This document shows positions 7,904-16,396 of a stretch of 64,000 nucleotides of DNA, in pieces. The position numbers were made by a program, and so were the translations under genes. The notes beneath the pieces are model-generated. The model ran no database searches. It was not told where the DNA came from and worked only from the letters and a program-made list of their open reading frames with translations. This stretch comes from an uncultured Tessaracoccus sp. (GTDB lineage Bacteria; Actinomycetota; Actinomycetes; Propionibacteriales; Propionibacteriaceae), in assembly GCF_943914565.1 (NCBI RefSeq), contig NZ_CALUCN010000010.1, forward strand, positions 28,041-92,040, given 5' to 3'. Every line of letters starts with the position of its first letter. Position 1 is the first letter of the stretch.

Positions 7904-8773
7904 TTGACTGCGGACTCGTTGTTCGAGGGAGAAATCGGTCCCACGGGCAGGCCCCTGCCCGACTTCCCCGAGCCCCCACCGGTGGGGCCGGGCCCGAAGC
8001 GTGCGAAGGTCATCGCGCTCACCAACCAGAAGGGCGGCGTGGGCAAGACCACCACGACGATCAACCTGGGCGCGTGCATCGCGGAGACCGGCCGCACGGT
8101 CCTGCTCGTGGACTTCGACCCGCAGGGCTCGCTCTCCGTCGGGCTCGGCATCAACCCGCACACCCTCGAGCGCTCGATCTACGACCTCCTGCTCAGTCGT
8201 CAGTACGAGCCCCAGGAGGTGGTGACGCCCACGTCGACCTCGGGCGTCGACATCCTGCCCGCCAACATCGACCTGTCGGCCGCCGAGGTGCAGCTCGTCA
8301 GCGAGGTCGCGCGCGAGCAGACCCTCCGTCGCGTGCTCACGAAGCTGCGCGGCGACTACGACTACATCCTCATCGACTGCGCGCCCAGCCTCGGGCTGCT
8401 CACGATCAACGCGCTCACCGCGAGCGACTACGTGATCATGCCGCTCGAGCTCGAGTTCTTCGCGCTGCGCGGCATCGCGCTGCTCACCGACACGATCGAC
8501 AAGGTGCAGGACCGCCTCAATCCCGACCTGCAGGTGCTGGGGCTGCTCGGCACCATGTTCGACTCACGCACGCTGCACGGCCGCGAGGTGCTCGAACGCA
8601 TCGTCGAGGCGTTCGGCGACCAGGTCTTCCACACGGTGATCCGTCGGACGGTCCGGTTCCCCGAGACCACCGTCGCCGGCGAACCCATCACCACCTACGC
8701 ACCCAACTCGCCGGGCGCCGTCTCCTACCGGCAGCTCGCCCGCGAGGTGCTGCTCAGGGTGGAGCATGAATAG
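7904..8773 (+). CDS. ParA/Soj-family ATPase of the scpAB operon
   Basis: A 289-residue deviant Walker-A ATPase: KGGVGKTTTT at about 43-52, LLVDFDPQGSLS, and DYILIDCAPSLGLLTINALTAS. A proline-rich tail of about 30 residues precedes the ATPase fold. The start is TTG 7904, chosen for the AGGAGG site at 7889-7894; a TAGGAT promoter hexamer lies at 7865-7870. In actinobacteria this ParA paralogue sits upstream of scpA and differs from the oriC-proximal parAB pair. Here its next gene overlaps it by 8 bases and resembles a small DNA-binding partner. Confidence 0.9.
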   Translation: MTADSLFEGEIGPTGRPLPDFPEPPPVGPGPKRAKVIALTNQKGGVGKTTTTINLGACIAETGRTVLLVDFDPQGSLSVGLGINPHTLERSIYDLLLSRQYEPQEVVTPTSTSGVDILPANIDLSAAEVQLVSEVAREQTLRRVLTKLRGDYDYILIDCAPSLGLLTINALTASDYVIMPLELEFFALRGIALLTDTIDKVQDRLNPDLQVLGLLGTMFDSRTLHGREVLERIVEAFGDQVFHTVIRRTVRFPETTVAGEPITTYAPNSPGAVSYRQLAREVLLRVEHE

Positions 8774-9101
8774 GCGCGCGTCACTGCCGGGGGCGTCCGA
8801 GCTGTTCCGCAGCACCGACGCCCGGCACACCCAGCCGGAGCAGCCCGCCCGGGCCGAACCGCCGTCGCGCACCGACGAGGCGGTGCCGCAGGTCTCGGGC
8901 CGGGTGCGGCACGACCACAAGATCACCGTGTACTTCTCCGCAGAGGAGCTCATGGCGCTCGAGGACGCGAACCTCGACCTGCGCAGGCACCACGGAATCC
9001 GCGTCGACCGCGGCCGCCTGGTGCGCACCGCCGTCGCACTGGCGCTCAGGGACCTGCACGAGCTGGGGGACGAGTCCGCGATCATCGCCGAACTTTCGTG
9101 A
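8766..9101 (+). CDS. Small protein with a ribbon-helix-helix-like C-terminus, possible ParA partner
   Basis: 111 residues. The first 50 or so are proline/arginine-rich and probably disordered. The C-terminal part (KITVYFSAEELMALEDANL, then RVDRGRLVRTAVALALRDL) has a short beta strand followed by two helices, the pattern of a ribbon-helix-helix DNA-binding domain. It overlaps parA by 8 bases and scpA by 4, so all three should be co-translated. Small RHH proteins often act as centromere-binding partners of ParA ATPases; that role here is inference. No family name can be assigned by eye. Confidence 0.7.
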   Translation: MNRRASLPGASELFRSTDARHTQPEQPARAEPPSRTDEAVPQVSGRVRHDHKITVYFSAEELMALEDANLDLRRHHGIRVDRGRLVRTAVALALRDLHELGDESAIIAELS

Positions 9102-9931
9102 GCAGGCGTCGCAACCGCCCGGCGCCGCCGGAGCACCACGAGCAGGTGGCGGGCTTCAGCGTCCACCTGACGAACTTCGAAGGCCCCTTCGACCTCCTGC
9201 TGCAGCTCATCGCCAGGCGGGAGCTCGACGTGACCGAGGTGGCGCTCAGCCAGGTGACCGACGAGTTCATCGAGCACGTGCGCGAGGGCGACTGGGACCT
9301 CGAGCTCACCAGCTCGTTCCTGGTCGTGGCCTCGACGCTGCTCGACTTGAAGTGCGCCCGGCTCCTGCCCGGCGCCGAGGCCGAGGACCCGGAGGACATC
9401 GCCGCGCTCGAGGCCCGCGACCTGCTGTTCGCGAGGCTCCTGCAGTACCGCGCGTTCAAGCAGATCGCCGCCTGGGTCGAGGCGACGCTCGAGGAGGCCT
9501 CGCACCGGCACCTCCGGCCCGGCGGCCTCGAGGAGCGGTTCCTGCACGTGCTGCCCGAGGTCGAGCTCCCGATCGGGCCCGACGACCTGGCTCGGCTCGC
9601 TGCGCAGGCCATGACCCCGAAGGAACCGCCCACGGTCGCGCTCACCCACCTGCACACCGCACGGGTGAGCCTCACCGAGCAGGTCCAACTCGTCGGCGCA
9701 CGGCTGCGACGGGAGGGCGCGCTCACGTTCCGGGCCCTCGTCGACGACGCCGACCGGCTCACCACCGTCGTGCGGTTCCTCGCGATCCTCGAGCTGTACC
9801 GCCACGCCCAGGTGGCGTTCGATCAGCTGGACCCGCTGGGAGAGCTGAGCATCCGCTGGACCGCGGGCGACGAGTCCGCGGTCGACGTCGAGGACGACTA
9901 CGACGCACAACCCGAACTGGAGGCACCGTGA
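9098..9931 (+). CDS. scpA: Segregation and condensation protein A (kleisin)
   Basis: The kleisin subunit that bridges SMC heads in the SMC-ScpAB condensin. It is 277 residues with the typical FEGPFDLLLQLIARRELDVTEVALSQVT start and the SFLVVASTLLDLKCARLLP segment. A C-terminal winged-helix part follows (about 190-250). GTG 9098 overlaps the preceding gene's stop by four bases. ScpB follows with another 4-base overlap. Confidence 0.94.
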   Translation: MSRRRNRPAPPEHHEQVAGFSVHLTNFEGPFDLLLQLIARRELDVTEVALSQVTDEFIEHVREGDWDLELTSSFLVVASTLLDLKCARLLPGAEAEDPEDIAALEARDLLFARLLQYRAFKQIAAWVEATLEEASHRHLRPGGLEERFLHVLPEVELPIGPDDLARLAAQAMTPKEPPTVALTHLHTARVSLTEQVQLVGARLRREGALTFRALVDDADRLTTVVRFLAILELYRHAQVAFDQLDPLGELSIRWTAGDESAVDVEDDYDAQPELEAP

Positions 9932-10491
9932 CCACCCGCGCACTCGAGGCCCTGCTGCTCATGGCCACCGAACCGCTCGCTGCCGACGACCTCGCCTCGG
10001 CACTCGGCGTGCCGGAGGCCGAGGTCGAGGCAGGCCTCGTCGAACTGGCCGACTGCTACGAGCAGCACGACCGGGGTGTGCGCCTCGTGCGGATCGCCGG
10101 GGGGCACCGGCTCGCCGTCGCGGACGACCTCGCGCCCCTCATCGAGGCCTGGCTCGTCTCGGACCAACGCGCGGGCCTCAGCCAGGCCGCGCTCGAGACC
10201 CTCGCGGTGATCGCCTACCTCCAACCCGTCTCCCGTGGTCGCGTCGCCGGCGTCCGGGGCGTGAACGTCGACGGGGTCGTGCGCACCCTGCAACTGCGCG
10301 GACTCATCGAGGAGACCGGCCACGACGGCACCACCGGCGCCGCGCTGTTCGCCACCACGAGGCTGTTCCTCGAGAAGCTGGGCCTCGACACGCTCGACGA
10401 GCTGCCTGACTTGGCGCCCCTCCTGCCCGACGCCGTAGCCTTGGAGGCGGAACTCGGGTCACTGGCCAAGGAAGGGAAGAGCGTTGAGTGA
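9928..10491 (+). CDS. scpB: Segregation and condensation protein B
   Basis: 187 residues with two winged-helix domains. It forms dimers that bind ScpA. The family signature is LSQAALETLAVIAYLQPVSRGRVAGVRGVNVDGVVRTL (residues about 85-120, shown as its core). GTG 9928 overlaps the scpA stop (GTGA), which fixes the start. Length is normal. Confidence 0.94.
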   Translation: MTTRALEALLLMATEPLAADDLASALGVPEAEVEAGLVELADCYEQHDRGVRLVRIAGGHRLAVADDLAPLIEAWLVSDQRAGLSQAALETLAVIAYLQPVSRGRVAGVRGVNVDGVVRTLQLRGLIEETGHDGTTGAALFATTRLFLEKLGLDTLDELPDLAPLLPDAVALEAELGSLAKEGKSVE

Positions 10492-11218
10492 GTCGGAAGG
10501 CATTCGGCTGCAGAAGGTGCTCGCCGCCGCCGGCATCGCCTCGCGGCGTGCCAGCGAGGAGCTGATCGTCGAGGGCCGCGTCGAGGTCAACGGCGAGATC
10601 GTGACCGAGCTCGGCACCCGCGTCGACCCCGAGCGGGACAAGGTCCGCGTCGACGGCTCCCGCATCCCGCCCGCCCGCAACCACGTCTACCTCGTGCTGA
10701 ACAAGCCCCGGGGCGTCGTGTCCACGATGGACGACCCCGAAGGGCGCCCGACGCTCGCGGACTACGTCCCGCCGCGCACCAGCCGGCTGTTCCACGTCGG
10801 GCGTCTCGACACGCAGACCGAGGGGCTGATCGTGCTCACCAACGACGGTGAGCTCGCGCACCGGATGACGCACCCGAGCTACGAGGTGAAGAAGACCTAC
10901 CTCGCCGAGGTGGTGGGCGCCGTCGAGCAGCGCACCGTGCGCCGCCTCGAGCAGGGGCTCCGCCTCGACGACGGCCCGGTCCGCCCGGACAGGGTGAAGC
11001 TCGTCCAGGCCCTCGACGACCGTTCGATGCTGCGCATCACGCTGCACGAGGGCCGCAACCACCTCGTGCGCCGCATGATGGACGCGGTGGGGCACCCCGT
11101 CGAGCGGCTGTGCCGCATCGGGATCGGGCCGGTCCGGCTGGGTCAGCTCCCCGTCGGCGAGGTGCGCGAGCTCACCCGTGACGAGCTGGGCACCCTGCAC
11201 GACATCGTCGGCCTGTGA
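10484..11218 (+). CDS. rluB: RsuA/RluB-type rRNA pseudouridine synthase
   Basis: 244 residues with an N-terminal S4 domain (GIRLQKVLAAAGIASRRASE, about 6-55) and the RsuA/RluB catalytic domain. The catalytic aspartate is D109 in VGRLDTQTEGL. It also has HEGRNHLVRRMM. It isomerises a uridine in rRNA, probably 23S. TTG 10484 is preferred because it follows GGAAGGGAAGA and overlaps scpB by 8 bases; the match starts directly after it. This scpAB-rluB order is conserved in Gram-positive bacteria. Confidence 0.92.
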   Translation: MSESEGIRLQKVLAAAGIASRRASEELIVEGRVEVNGEIVTELGTRVDPERDKVRVDGSRIPPARNHVYLVLNKPRGVVSTMDDPEGRPTLADYVPPRTSRLFHVGRLDTQTEGLIVLTNDGELAHRMTHPSYEVKKTYLAEVVGAVEQRTVRRLEQGLRLDDGPVRPDRVKLVQALDDRSMLRITLHEGRNHLVRRMMDAVGHPVERLCRIGIGPVRLGQLPVGEVRELTRDELGTLHDIVGL

Positions 11219-11241
11219 GCGCCCGGGGTAGCATCGTCGTC

Positions 11242-12264
11242 GTGCCAGCAACCAGGATCGCCCACCTCGCGCTCGCGGCCCTCACGTCGGTCGCGCTGCT
11301 CAGCGCGTGTTCGCCGTCGTCCGCACCGGAGCCGAGCGAGCCGGTCGCCCCGTCCGGGGAACCGTCCTCGAGCGCGCCCGCTGCCGCCCCGACGGGGGCC
11401 TCGGCGAGCGCCGAGCCGAGCGTGCCCGTCGGGCCCGCCGCCGACCTGTCGGCCGTGACCGTGGGCGGCGGCGAGGTGCCGACGCTCTCCGTGCCGACGC
11501 CGTGGTCGATCGCCAACACGACCACCAAGGTGCTGAAGCCGTCCTCGGGCACGCAGAAGCTCACGAAGAACTCGATCGTCAAGGTCCACTACCTGGGGGT
11601 GAACGGCTCGACGGGTCAGACGTTCGACTCCTCCTACGCCTCCGGCGCGCCGCTCGACATCGCGCTCGAGCACGTCGTGCCCGGCTTCCGGCTCGGCCTC
11701 GAGGGGCAGACCGTGGGATCCCGCGTCCTCATCGGCATGCCCAGCTCCGACGGCTACCCCGAGGGCAACGCCGACGGCACGATCAAGCCCGGCGACTCGC
11801 TGCTGTTCGTCGTGGACATCCTCTCGGCCAACTTCGAGGCGGCCACCGGCGAACCGCAGCCTGCGGTGCCCGGCATGCCCACCGTCGCGGTGGACGCGAA
11901 GGGCGTGCCCACGGCCAAGTTCGACTCGAAGGCGACGCCGCCCGGCTCGCTGCAGAAGGCGACGCTCGTCAAGGGTCCGGGCGCCGCCGTCACCGCCCAG
12001 AGCACGGTGCAGGTGAAGTACCGCTCGTGGGTGTGGGCGACGGGCAAGCCGTTCGAGCAGGCGTGGAGCCCGCAGGCGGGGCGACTCTCGGGCCTGATCG
12101 AGGGCTGGAAGCAGGGCCTCGTCGGACAGACGGCGGGCTCGCGCGTGGTGCTCGTCGTGCCGCCCGCGCTGGCCTACCCCGAGGGGCGCACCACGGCGCC
12201 AGAGCTCGAGCCCGGGCAGACCCTCGTCTACGTGATCGACCTCCTGGACGTCCAGAACCCGTAG
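11242..12264 (+). CDS. Lipoprotein with two FKBP-type peptidyl-prolyl isomerase domains
   Basis: 340 residues. It starts with a lipoprotein signal peptide ending in LLSAC, followed by a Ser/Pro/Ala-rich linker, so it should be anchored outside the membrane. FKBP domain 1 (about residues 105-195) has VKVHYLG, TFDSSYASG, VVPGF and DGYPEG. Domain 2 (about 250-338) has VQVKY, PFEQAW, LIEGWKQGL and ALAYPEG; the usual active-site aspartate after F is Glu here. GTG 11242 is chosen because TAGCAT at 11229-11234 lies 7 bases before it; GTG 11215, overlapping the rluB stop, is an alternative. The 3' end overlaps gluQ on the other strand by 37 bases. Confidence 0.88.
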   Translation: MPATRIAHLALAALTSVALLSACSPSSAPEPSEPVAPSGEPSSSAPAAAPTGASASAEPSVPVGPAADLSAVTVGGGEVPTLSVPTPWSIANTTTKVLKPSSGTQKLTKNSIVKVHYLGVNGSTGQTFDSSYASGAPLDIALEHVVPGFRLGLEGQTVGSRVLIGMPSSDGYPEGNADGTIKPGDSLLFVVDILSANFEAATGEPQPAVPGMPTVAVDAKGVPTAKFDSKATPPGSLQKATLVKGPGAAVTAQSTVQVKYRSWVWATGKPFEQAWSPQAGRLSGLIEGWKQGLVGQTAGSRVVLVVPPALAYPEGRTTAPELEPGQTLVYVIDLLDVQNP

Positions 12265-13106
12265 TCCGCAGGCATCCGCGCCAGCGCCTCGGCCGCGTCG
12301 CGGCAGGGGCCGAGGCCCAGCGACGCGGTGATCCGCGGCACCACACGCTCCGGACCGCCCAGCTCGTCGAGGGTCGCGGTGCCGTTGCGTTTCGCGAGCC
12401 GGCGCCCGTCGTCGCCCATCACGAGGCTGACGTGCGCGTACTCGGGCGGCGTGCCGCCCAGCTGGGACGTGAGCCAGGCCTGGCGGGGCGCGGAGCTCAG
12501 CAGGTCGTCGCCGCGGGTGATGACGGTGACGCCCTGGGCCACGTCGTCGACGACGCTCGCCAGGTTGTAGCTGTACTCGCCGTCGCCGCGGCGCAGCACG
12601 AAGTCGTCCACGACGCCCGTCACCGTGCCCGCGAAGCGGTCGTGGACGGTGACCGTGGCGGCGTCGGCGCGGACGCGCAGGGCCGGGCGACGCCTCGCGC
12701 GGCGCTCCTCCCGTTCGGCGGCGGTCAGCCGCAGGCACGTGCCCGGGTAGGGGCGGAAGCCGTCGTCGCCGTGCGGGGCCGACGTCGCGGCGGCGATCTC
12801 ACGGCGGGTGCAGAAGCACTCGTAGAGGCGGTCGCCCAGGGTCGCGATCGCGTCGCGGTAGCGGTCCTCGCGGTCGGACTGCCGCACCACGGGGCCGTCC
12901 CAGTCGAGGCCCAGCCGGCGCAGGTCGTCGAGGTTGCGCGCCTCGGCTCCGTCTGCCGCGCGGACCCGGGCCCGGTCGAGGTCCTCGACGCGGAGCAGCC
13001 ACCGGCCGCCGGCGTGCCGGGCGAGCAGCCAGCCCGCGAACGCGGTGCGCAGGTTGCCCAGGTGCAGGTCGGCCGTGGGGGAGGGGGCGTACCGGTCGAC
13101 GTGCAT
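12228..13106 (-). CDS. gluQ: Glutamyl-Q tRNA(Asp) synthetase
   Basis: A 292-residue shortened glutamyl-tRNA synthetase lacking the anticodon-binding domain. It glutamylates queuosine in tRNA-Asp. It has the HIGH-equivalent APSPTADLHLGN, a zinc site beginning YECFC with later YPGTC, and a KMSKS-equivalent RRLAKRNG. ATG 13106 follows TACGCT (13113-13118, minus strand) by 6 bases, consistent with a leaderless message. The gene is separated from gltX, as usual. Confidence 0.9.
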   Translation of the reverse strand: MHVDRYAPSPTADLHLGNLRTAFAGWLLARHAGGRWLLRVEDLDRARVRAADGAEARNLDDLRRLGLDWDGPVVRQSDREDRYRDAIATLGDRLYECFCTRREIAAATSAPHGDDGFRPYPGTCLRLTAAEREERRARRRPALRVRADAATVTVHDRFAGTVTGVVDDFVLRRGDGEYSYNLASVVDDVAQGVTVITRGDDLLSSAPRQAWLTSQLGGTPPEYAHVSLVMGDDGRRLAKRNGTATLDELGGPERVVPRITASLGLGPCRDAAEALARMPADYGFWTSRRSIT

Positions 13107-13189
13107 GCAGCCAGCGTAGTGCGACGCGCTGCGGGCGCTTCGCACACCCGGCTCGAGCGGTGCGGCTAGGCTTCGGGCAGGAGGTGTGC

Positions 13190-14116
13190 ATGTCGGCAAG
13201 GAAGTCGGAGCGGGTCCTGAACCTGCTCATCGCACTGCTCACGACGAAGCGGTTCCTCACCAAGCACGAGATCTGCGACATGGTGGAGGGCTACCGCGAC
13301 GTCGCGGACTTCGAGCGCACGTTCGAGCGGGACAAAGCGGCGCTTCGTGAGCTGGGCGTCCGCATCCAGACGGGCAGCAACGACCGGGACCTCGACGAGG
13401 AGGACGGCTACCGCGTCGACCGACGCGAGTACGAGTTGCCCGAGATCGAATTCACGCGCGACGAGCTGGTGGCGATCGGTCTCGCGTCGCGCGCGTGGCA
13501 GACCACCGTCGGGGCGGAGGCGACGTCGGCGGCGCTGCGTCGGTTGAGCGCGGCCGGCGCGTCGCCGGACCCGGAGCTCCTGCCCGACGTGCGCGCGCAG
13601 ATCCCGGCCACCGAGCCGTCCTTCGACGCCATCCACGCCGCGCTGCTCGAGCGACGGCGCGTGCAGTTCGACTACCACGGCCGGCGGCGCACGGTCGAGC
13701 CGTGGCACCTCGCGCAGCGCCGCGGGCTGTGGACGCTCACCGGCCACGACGTCGACCGCGAGGCGCCCCGACGCTTCAAGCTCTCGCGCATCGAGGGCCG
13801 GGCCAAGGCCGTCGGCGCCGCGAACGCGTTCACCATCCCCGACGACGCCGCCACCCGCGCAGGCGAGGCCACCGTCGAGACCAGCGCGGTCGTCGCGCTC
13901 CGCGACGCGCCGGACATCGCCGCCCACGCCGAACCCGTCGAGTGGACGGGACCGCTGCCCGAAGGATTCCACGCCCACCGCATCACGGGCTTCAACGAAC
14001 AGGTCCTCGTCACGGACTGCGTCGCCGCGGGCCCCGAGGCGATCATGCTGGACCCGCCGCACCTGCGAGAGGCCGTCGTCGCGCAGCTCGGGCGCATCGC
14101 GGGAGCCATGGCGTGA
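13190..14116 (+). CDS. pafB: WYL-domain transcriptional activator PafB
   Basis: 308 residues with an N-terminal winged helix (about 1-70, MSARKSERVLNLLIALLTTKRFLTK) and a WYL domain (about 150-230, RRRVQFDYHG, ...RFKLSRIEG). PafB and PafC together activate LexA-independent DNA-damage genes through the RecA-NDp promoter class. ATG 13190 follows a strong AGGAGG (13179-13184), and TAGGCT lies at 13167-13172. pafC overlaps by four bases. The proteasome genes that precede pafBC in mycobacteria are absent here; gluQ lies upstream instead. Two candidate PafBC target motifs occur in this window. Confidence 0.93.
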   Translation: MSARKSERVLNLLIALLTTKRFLTKHEICDMVEGYRDVADFERTFERDKAALRELGVRIQTGSNDRDLDEEDGYRVDRREYELPEIEFTRDELVAIGLASRAWQTTVGAEATSAALRRLSAAGASPDPELLPDVRAQIPATEPSFDAIHAALLERRRVQFDYHGRRRTVEPWHLAQRRGLWTLTGHDVDREAPRRFKLSRIEGRAKAVGAANAFTIPDDAATRAGEATVETSAVVALRDAPDIAAHAEPVEWTGPLPEGFHAHRITGFNEQVLVTDCVAAGPEAIMLDPPHLREAVVAQLGRIAGAMA

Positions 14117-15033
14117 ACGAACTCGAACGACTCATCAACCTCGCCCCCTACCTCCGCGCGCACCCCATCGTCTCCGTCGCGGAGGCTGCCGAAGCCTTCG
14201 GCATCACGGAGGCGCGGCTGCTCGCCGACCTGCAGATCCTGCAGTACGTGGGGGTCCCCGGCGGCTACTACGGCGACCTGTTCGAGGTCGACCTCGACGG
14301 TGCCCGCAGCGACGGTTGGATCCACGCCACGAACTTGGACGCGCTCGGCCGCCCCATGCGGCTCGCGCGCTCGCAGGTGACGAGCCTGCTCGTCGCGCTC
14401 GCCGTCGTCGTCGAGCTGGGCGGCGACACCACGGGCGCCCGCTCCGCGATCGCGAAGCTCCAGGGCCTGCTGGGCCAGGCCGGTCCGGGCATCGAGGTGC
14501 GTCTGGCCACCGGACCCGACGGTGTGCGCGCCACGCTCGCGGAGGCGCTCGAGCGCGGCAGGGTCGTGCACCTCAGGTACCGCAAGGGCGGGCGCGGTGA
14601 GCCCGAGGAAGCCACCGTCGAGCCCGGGCGCCTGCGCAACGACGGCGGGTACGTCTACCTCGACGCGTGGAGCCGAAAGCGCGACGAGTGGCGCAGCTTC
14701 CGCCTCGACCACGTGCTCGAGGTCACGATGCTCGACGAAGGGCACGTCGAGCGCGAGGTGCCCGCGAGCCTCGACACCTGGTTCGCCGACGCCACCCGGC
14801 AGCTCACCGTCACCGTCACCGACGCGGGCCGCTGGTGCGCGGACTACCACCCCACCAGCGCCGTCGAGCGCGACGGGGACCTGTGGCGGATCACGTTCCC
14901 GCTCGTCTCCCTCGACTGGGGTGCGCACCTCGTGCTGCGCCTGGGGGATGCGCTGCGTGCCATCGACGACGAGGAGGTCGCCGGCGCCGCGCGGACGCTG
15001 GCGAGCGAGGCGCTCGAGCACTACCGTGGGTGA
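14113..15033 (+). CDS. pafC: WYL-domain transcriptional activator PafC
   Basis: 306 residues, paralogous to PafB: N-terminal HTH (about 1-60, VSVAEAAEAFGITEARLLADL) and a WYL domain (about 145-210, GRVVHLRYRKGG ... YLDAWSRKRDEWRSFRLDHV) plus a C-terminal extension. It forms the functional PafBC unit. GTG 14113 overlaps the pafB stop (GTGA), fixing the start and implying coupled translation. Confidence 0.93.
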   Translation: MNELERLINLAPYLRAHPIVSVAEAAEAFGITEARLLADLQILQYVGVPGGYYGDLFEVDLDGARSDGWIHATNLDALGRPMRLARSQVTSLLVALAVVVELGGDTTGARSAIAKLQGLLGQAGPGIEVRLATGPDGVRATLAEALERGRVVHLRYRKGGRGEPEEATVEPGRLRNDGGYVYLDAWSRKRDEWRSFRLDHVLEVTMLDEGHVEREVPASLDTWFADATRQLTVTVTDAGRWCADYHPTSAVERDGDLWRITFPLVSLDWGAHLVLRLGDALRAIDDEEVAGAARTLASEALEHYRG

Positions 15034-15035
15034 CC

Positions 15036-15218
15036 ATGCTGTGGTTGGCGTTCGCGCTGGGGCTTGCCGGCGTCGTCGGGCTGGTGCTCTGCGTCGTCCA
15101 GGCCGTGTCGCTCCGACGTCGCCTCCACGACCTCGGCGACGAGGCCCGGCGGCTGGGTGACGTCGTGCGTCGCATGCAAGCGACCATCGATGGTCTGGGC
15201 CCGGGAGCGGAGGGTTAG
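15036..15218 (+). CDS. Small single-pass membrane protein of the pafC-tatA interval
   Basis: 60 residues: one N-terminal transmembrane helix (MLWLAFALGLAGVVGLVLCV) and a short charged cytoplasmic helix (RRRLHDLGDEARRLGDVVRRM). ATG 15036 is two bases after the pafC stop. A small membrane protein of this kind between pafC and tatA is plausible as part of the operon. I do not recognise its family. Confidence 0.6.
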   Translation: MLWLAFALGLAGVVGLVLCVVQAVSLRRRLHDLGDEARRLGDVVRRMQATIDGLGPGAEG

Positions 15219-15247
15219 ACTGTGCGCAGCAACGAAAGGTGGCAACC

Positions 15248-15520
15248 ATGCTGATTCCCCTCATGGCCCTTGGCTGGCCCGAGGCCATCATCATCCTGAT
15301 CGTGGCGCTCGTCCTGTTCGGAGGGTCGAGGCTCGCCGGTGTCGGCAAGGGCGTCGGCCGTTCGATCCGTGAGTTCAAGGACGAGGTGTCCCAGGGGCAG
15401 CAGTCCGTGGACGCGCCGCAGACCCAGCAGCCGCAGGGCACCGCGCAGCCGACGCGGCCGGACCAGCCCGGCGCCACGCCCGTCGACGACCCGGACCTGC
15501 CGCAGCAGCACCAGCAGTAG
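15248..15520 (+). CDS. tatA: Sec-independent translocase subunit TatA
   Basis: 90 residues with the TatA plan: a short periplasmic N-terminus, one membrane helix (WPEAIIILIVALVLFGGSRL), the FG hinge, an amphipathic helix (GKGVGRSIREFKDEV) and a Gln/Pro/Asp-rich tail. TatA forms the transport pore with TatC. ATG 15248 follows AAAGGTGG at 15235-15242; GTG 15239 would add three residues. TAGACT at 15216-15221 is a possible -10. tatC follows after 9 bases. Confidence 0.93.
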   Translation: MLIPLMALGWPEAIIILIVALVLFGGSRLAGVGKGVGRSIREFKDEVSQGQQSVDAPQTQQPQGTAQPTRPDQPGATPVDDPDLPQQHQQ

Positions 15521-15529
15521 GGCGCGGGC

Positions 15530-16396
15530 GTGACGTCGTCGACGACCTCGACGCGCGCCGGACGCTTCGACTGGCTGCGACCGCCGAAGGGCGGCCCCGG
15601 CGGGACCATGTCCCTCATGGACCACCTCCGGGAGCTGCGCTACCGGCTGACGGTCTCCGTGCTGGCGATCGCGGTCGCGGCGATCGTCTCGGGCGTGTTC
15701 TACGAGCGGCTCGTGCCGTTCGTCACCAACCCCTTCGAGCAGGCGAAGCGCTGGGTGCTCGAGAACACCAACGGCACCGCCGAGATCATGCTCACGGCGC
15801 AGAACGTCGTCTCGCCGTTCACGCTCGCGGTGGTCGCCTGCCTGCTCTCCGGGCTCGTGTTCTCGTGCCCGGTGTGGCTCTACGAGATCTGGGCGTTCTT
15901 CGCCCCCGCGCTGCTGAAGCAGGAGAAGAAGTACATCCTCTCCTTCGTCGGTGCGGCGACGCCGCTGTTCCTGCTCGGCTGCCTCGTCGGCTACTGGATC
16001 TGGCCCCGCGGTGTCGCGGTGATGGTGGGCTTCACCCCGCAGGGCTTCGAGATCAAGAACCTCCTCGACATGGTCGACTTCCTGCAGAAGCAGGTCATGA
16101 TCATGCTGGTCTTCGGCATCTCGTTCATGCTGCCGGTGCTGCTCGTGATGCTCTGCCTCGCCGGCGTCGTGCACGGCTACCAGCTGGGCCGCTGGCGCAA
16201 GGGCGTCATCCTCGGTTCGACGATCTTCGCCGCCGTGGTCACGCCCACCGTCGACCCCTTCTCGATGCTCGCGCTCGTCGTGCCCATGACCCTGCTGTTC
16301 CTCGTCGCGGAGGTGTGCTGCCGGCTGATCGACCGCAAGCGCGGCATCACGAAGGAGACCGTGGCCGAGTTCAACCCCGACCTGGATGTGGACTGA
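15530..16396 (+). CDS. tatC: Sec-independent translocase subunit TatC
   Basis: 288 residues, six membrane segments. It is the receptor for twin-arginine signal peptides. Characteristic parts are MSLMDHLRELRYRL near the N-terminus, FSCPVWLYEIWAFFAPALLKQEKK, and TPTVDPFSMLALVVPM. The start GTG 15530 gives a 26-residue N-terminal extension before the conserved MSLMDHL; ATG 15608 is a shorter alternative. A GTG follows its stop immediately. Confidence 0.94.
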   Translation: MTSSTTSTRAGRFDWLRPPKGGPGGTMSLMDHLRELRYRLTVSVLAIAVAAIVSGVFYERLVPFVTNPFEQAKRWVLENTNGTAEIMLTAQNVVSPFTLAVVACLLSGLVFSCPVWLYEIWAFFAPALLKQEKKYILSFVGAATPLFLLGCLVGYWIWPRGVAVMVGFTPQGFEIKNLLDMVDFLQKQVMIMLVFGISFMLPVLLVMLCLAGVVHGYQLGRWRKGVILGSTIFAAVVTPTVDPFSMLALVVPMTLLFLVAEVCCRLIDRKRGITKETVAEFNPDLDVD

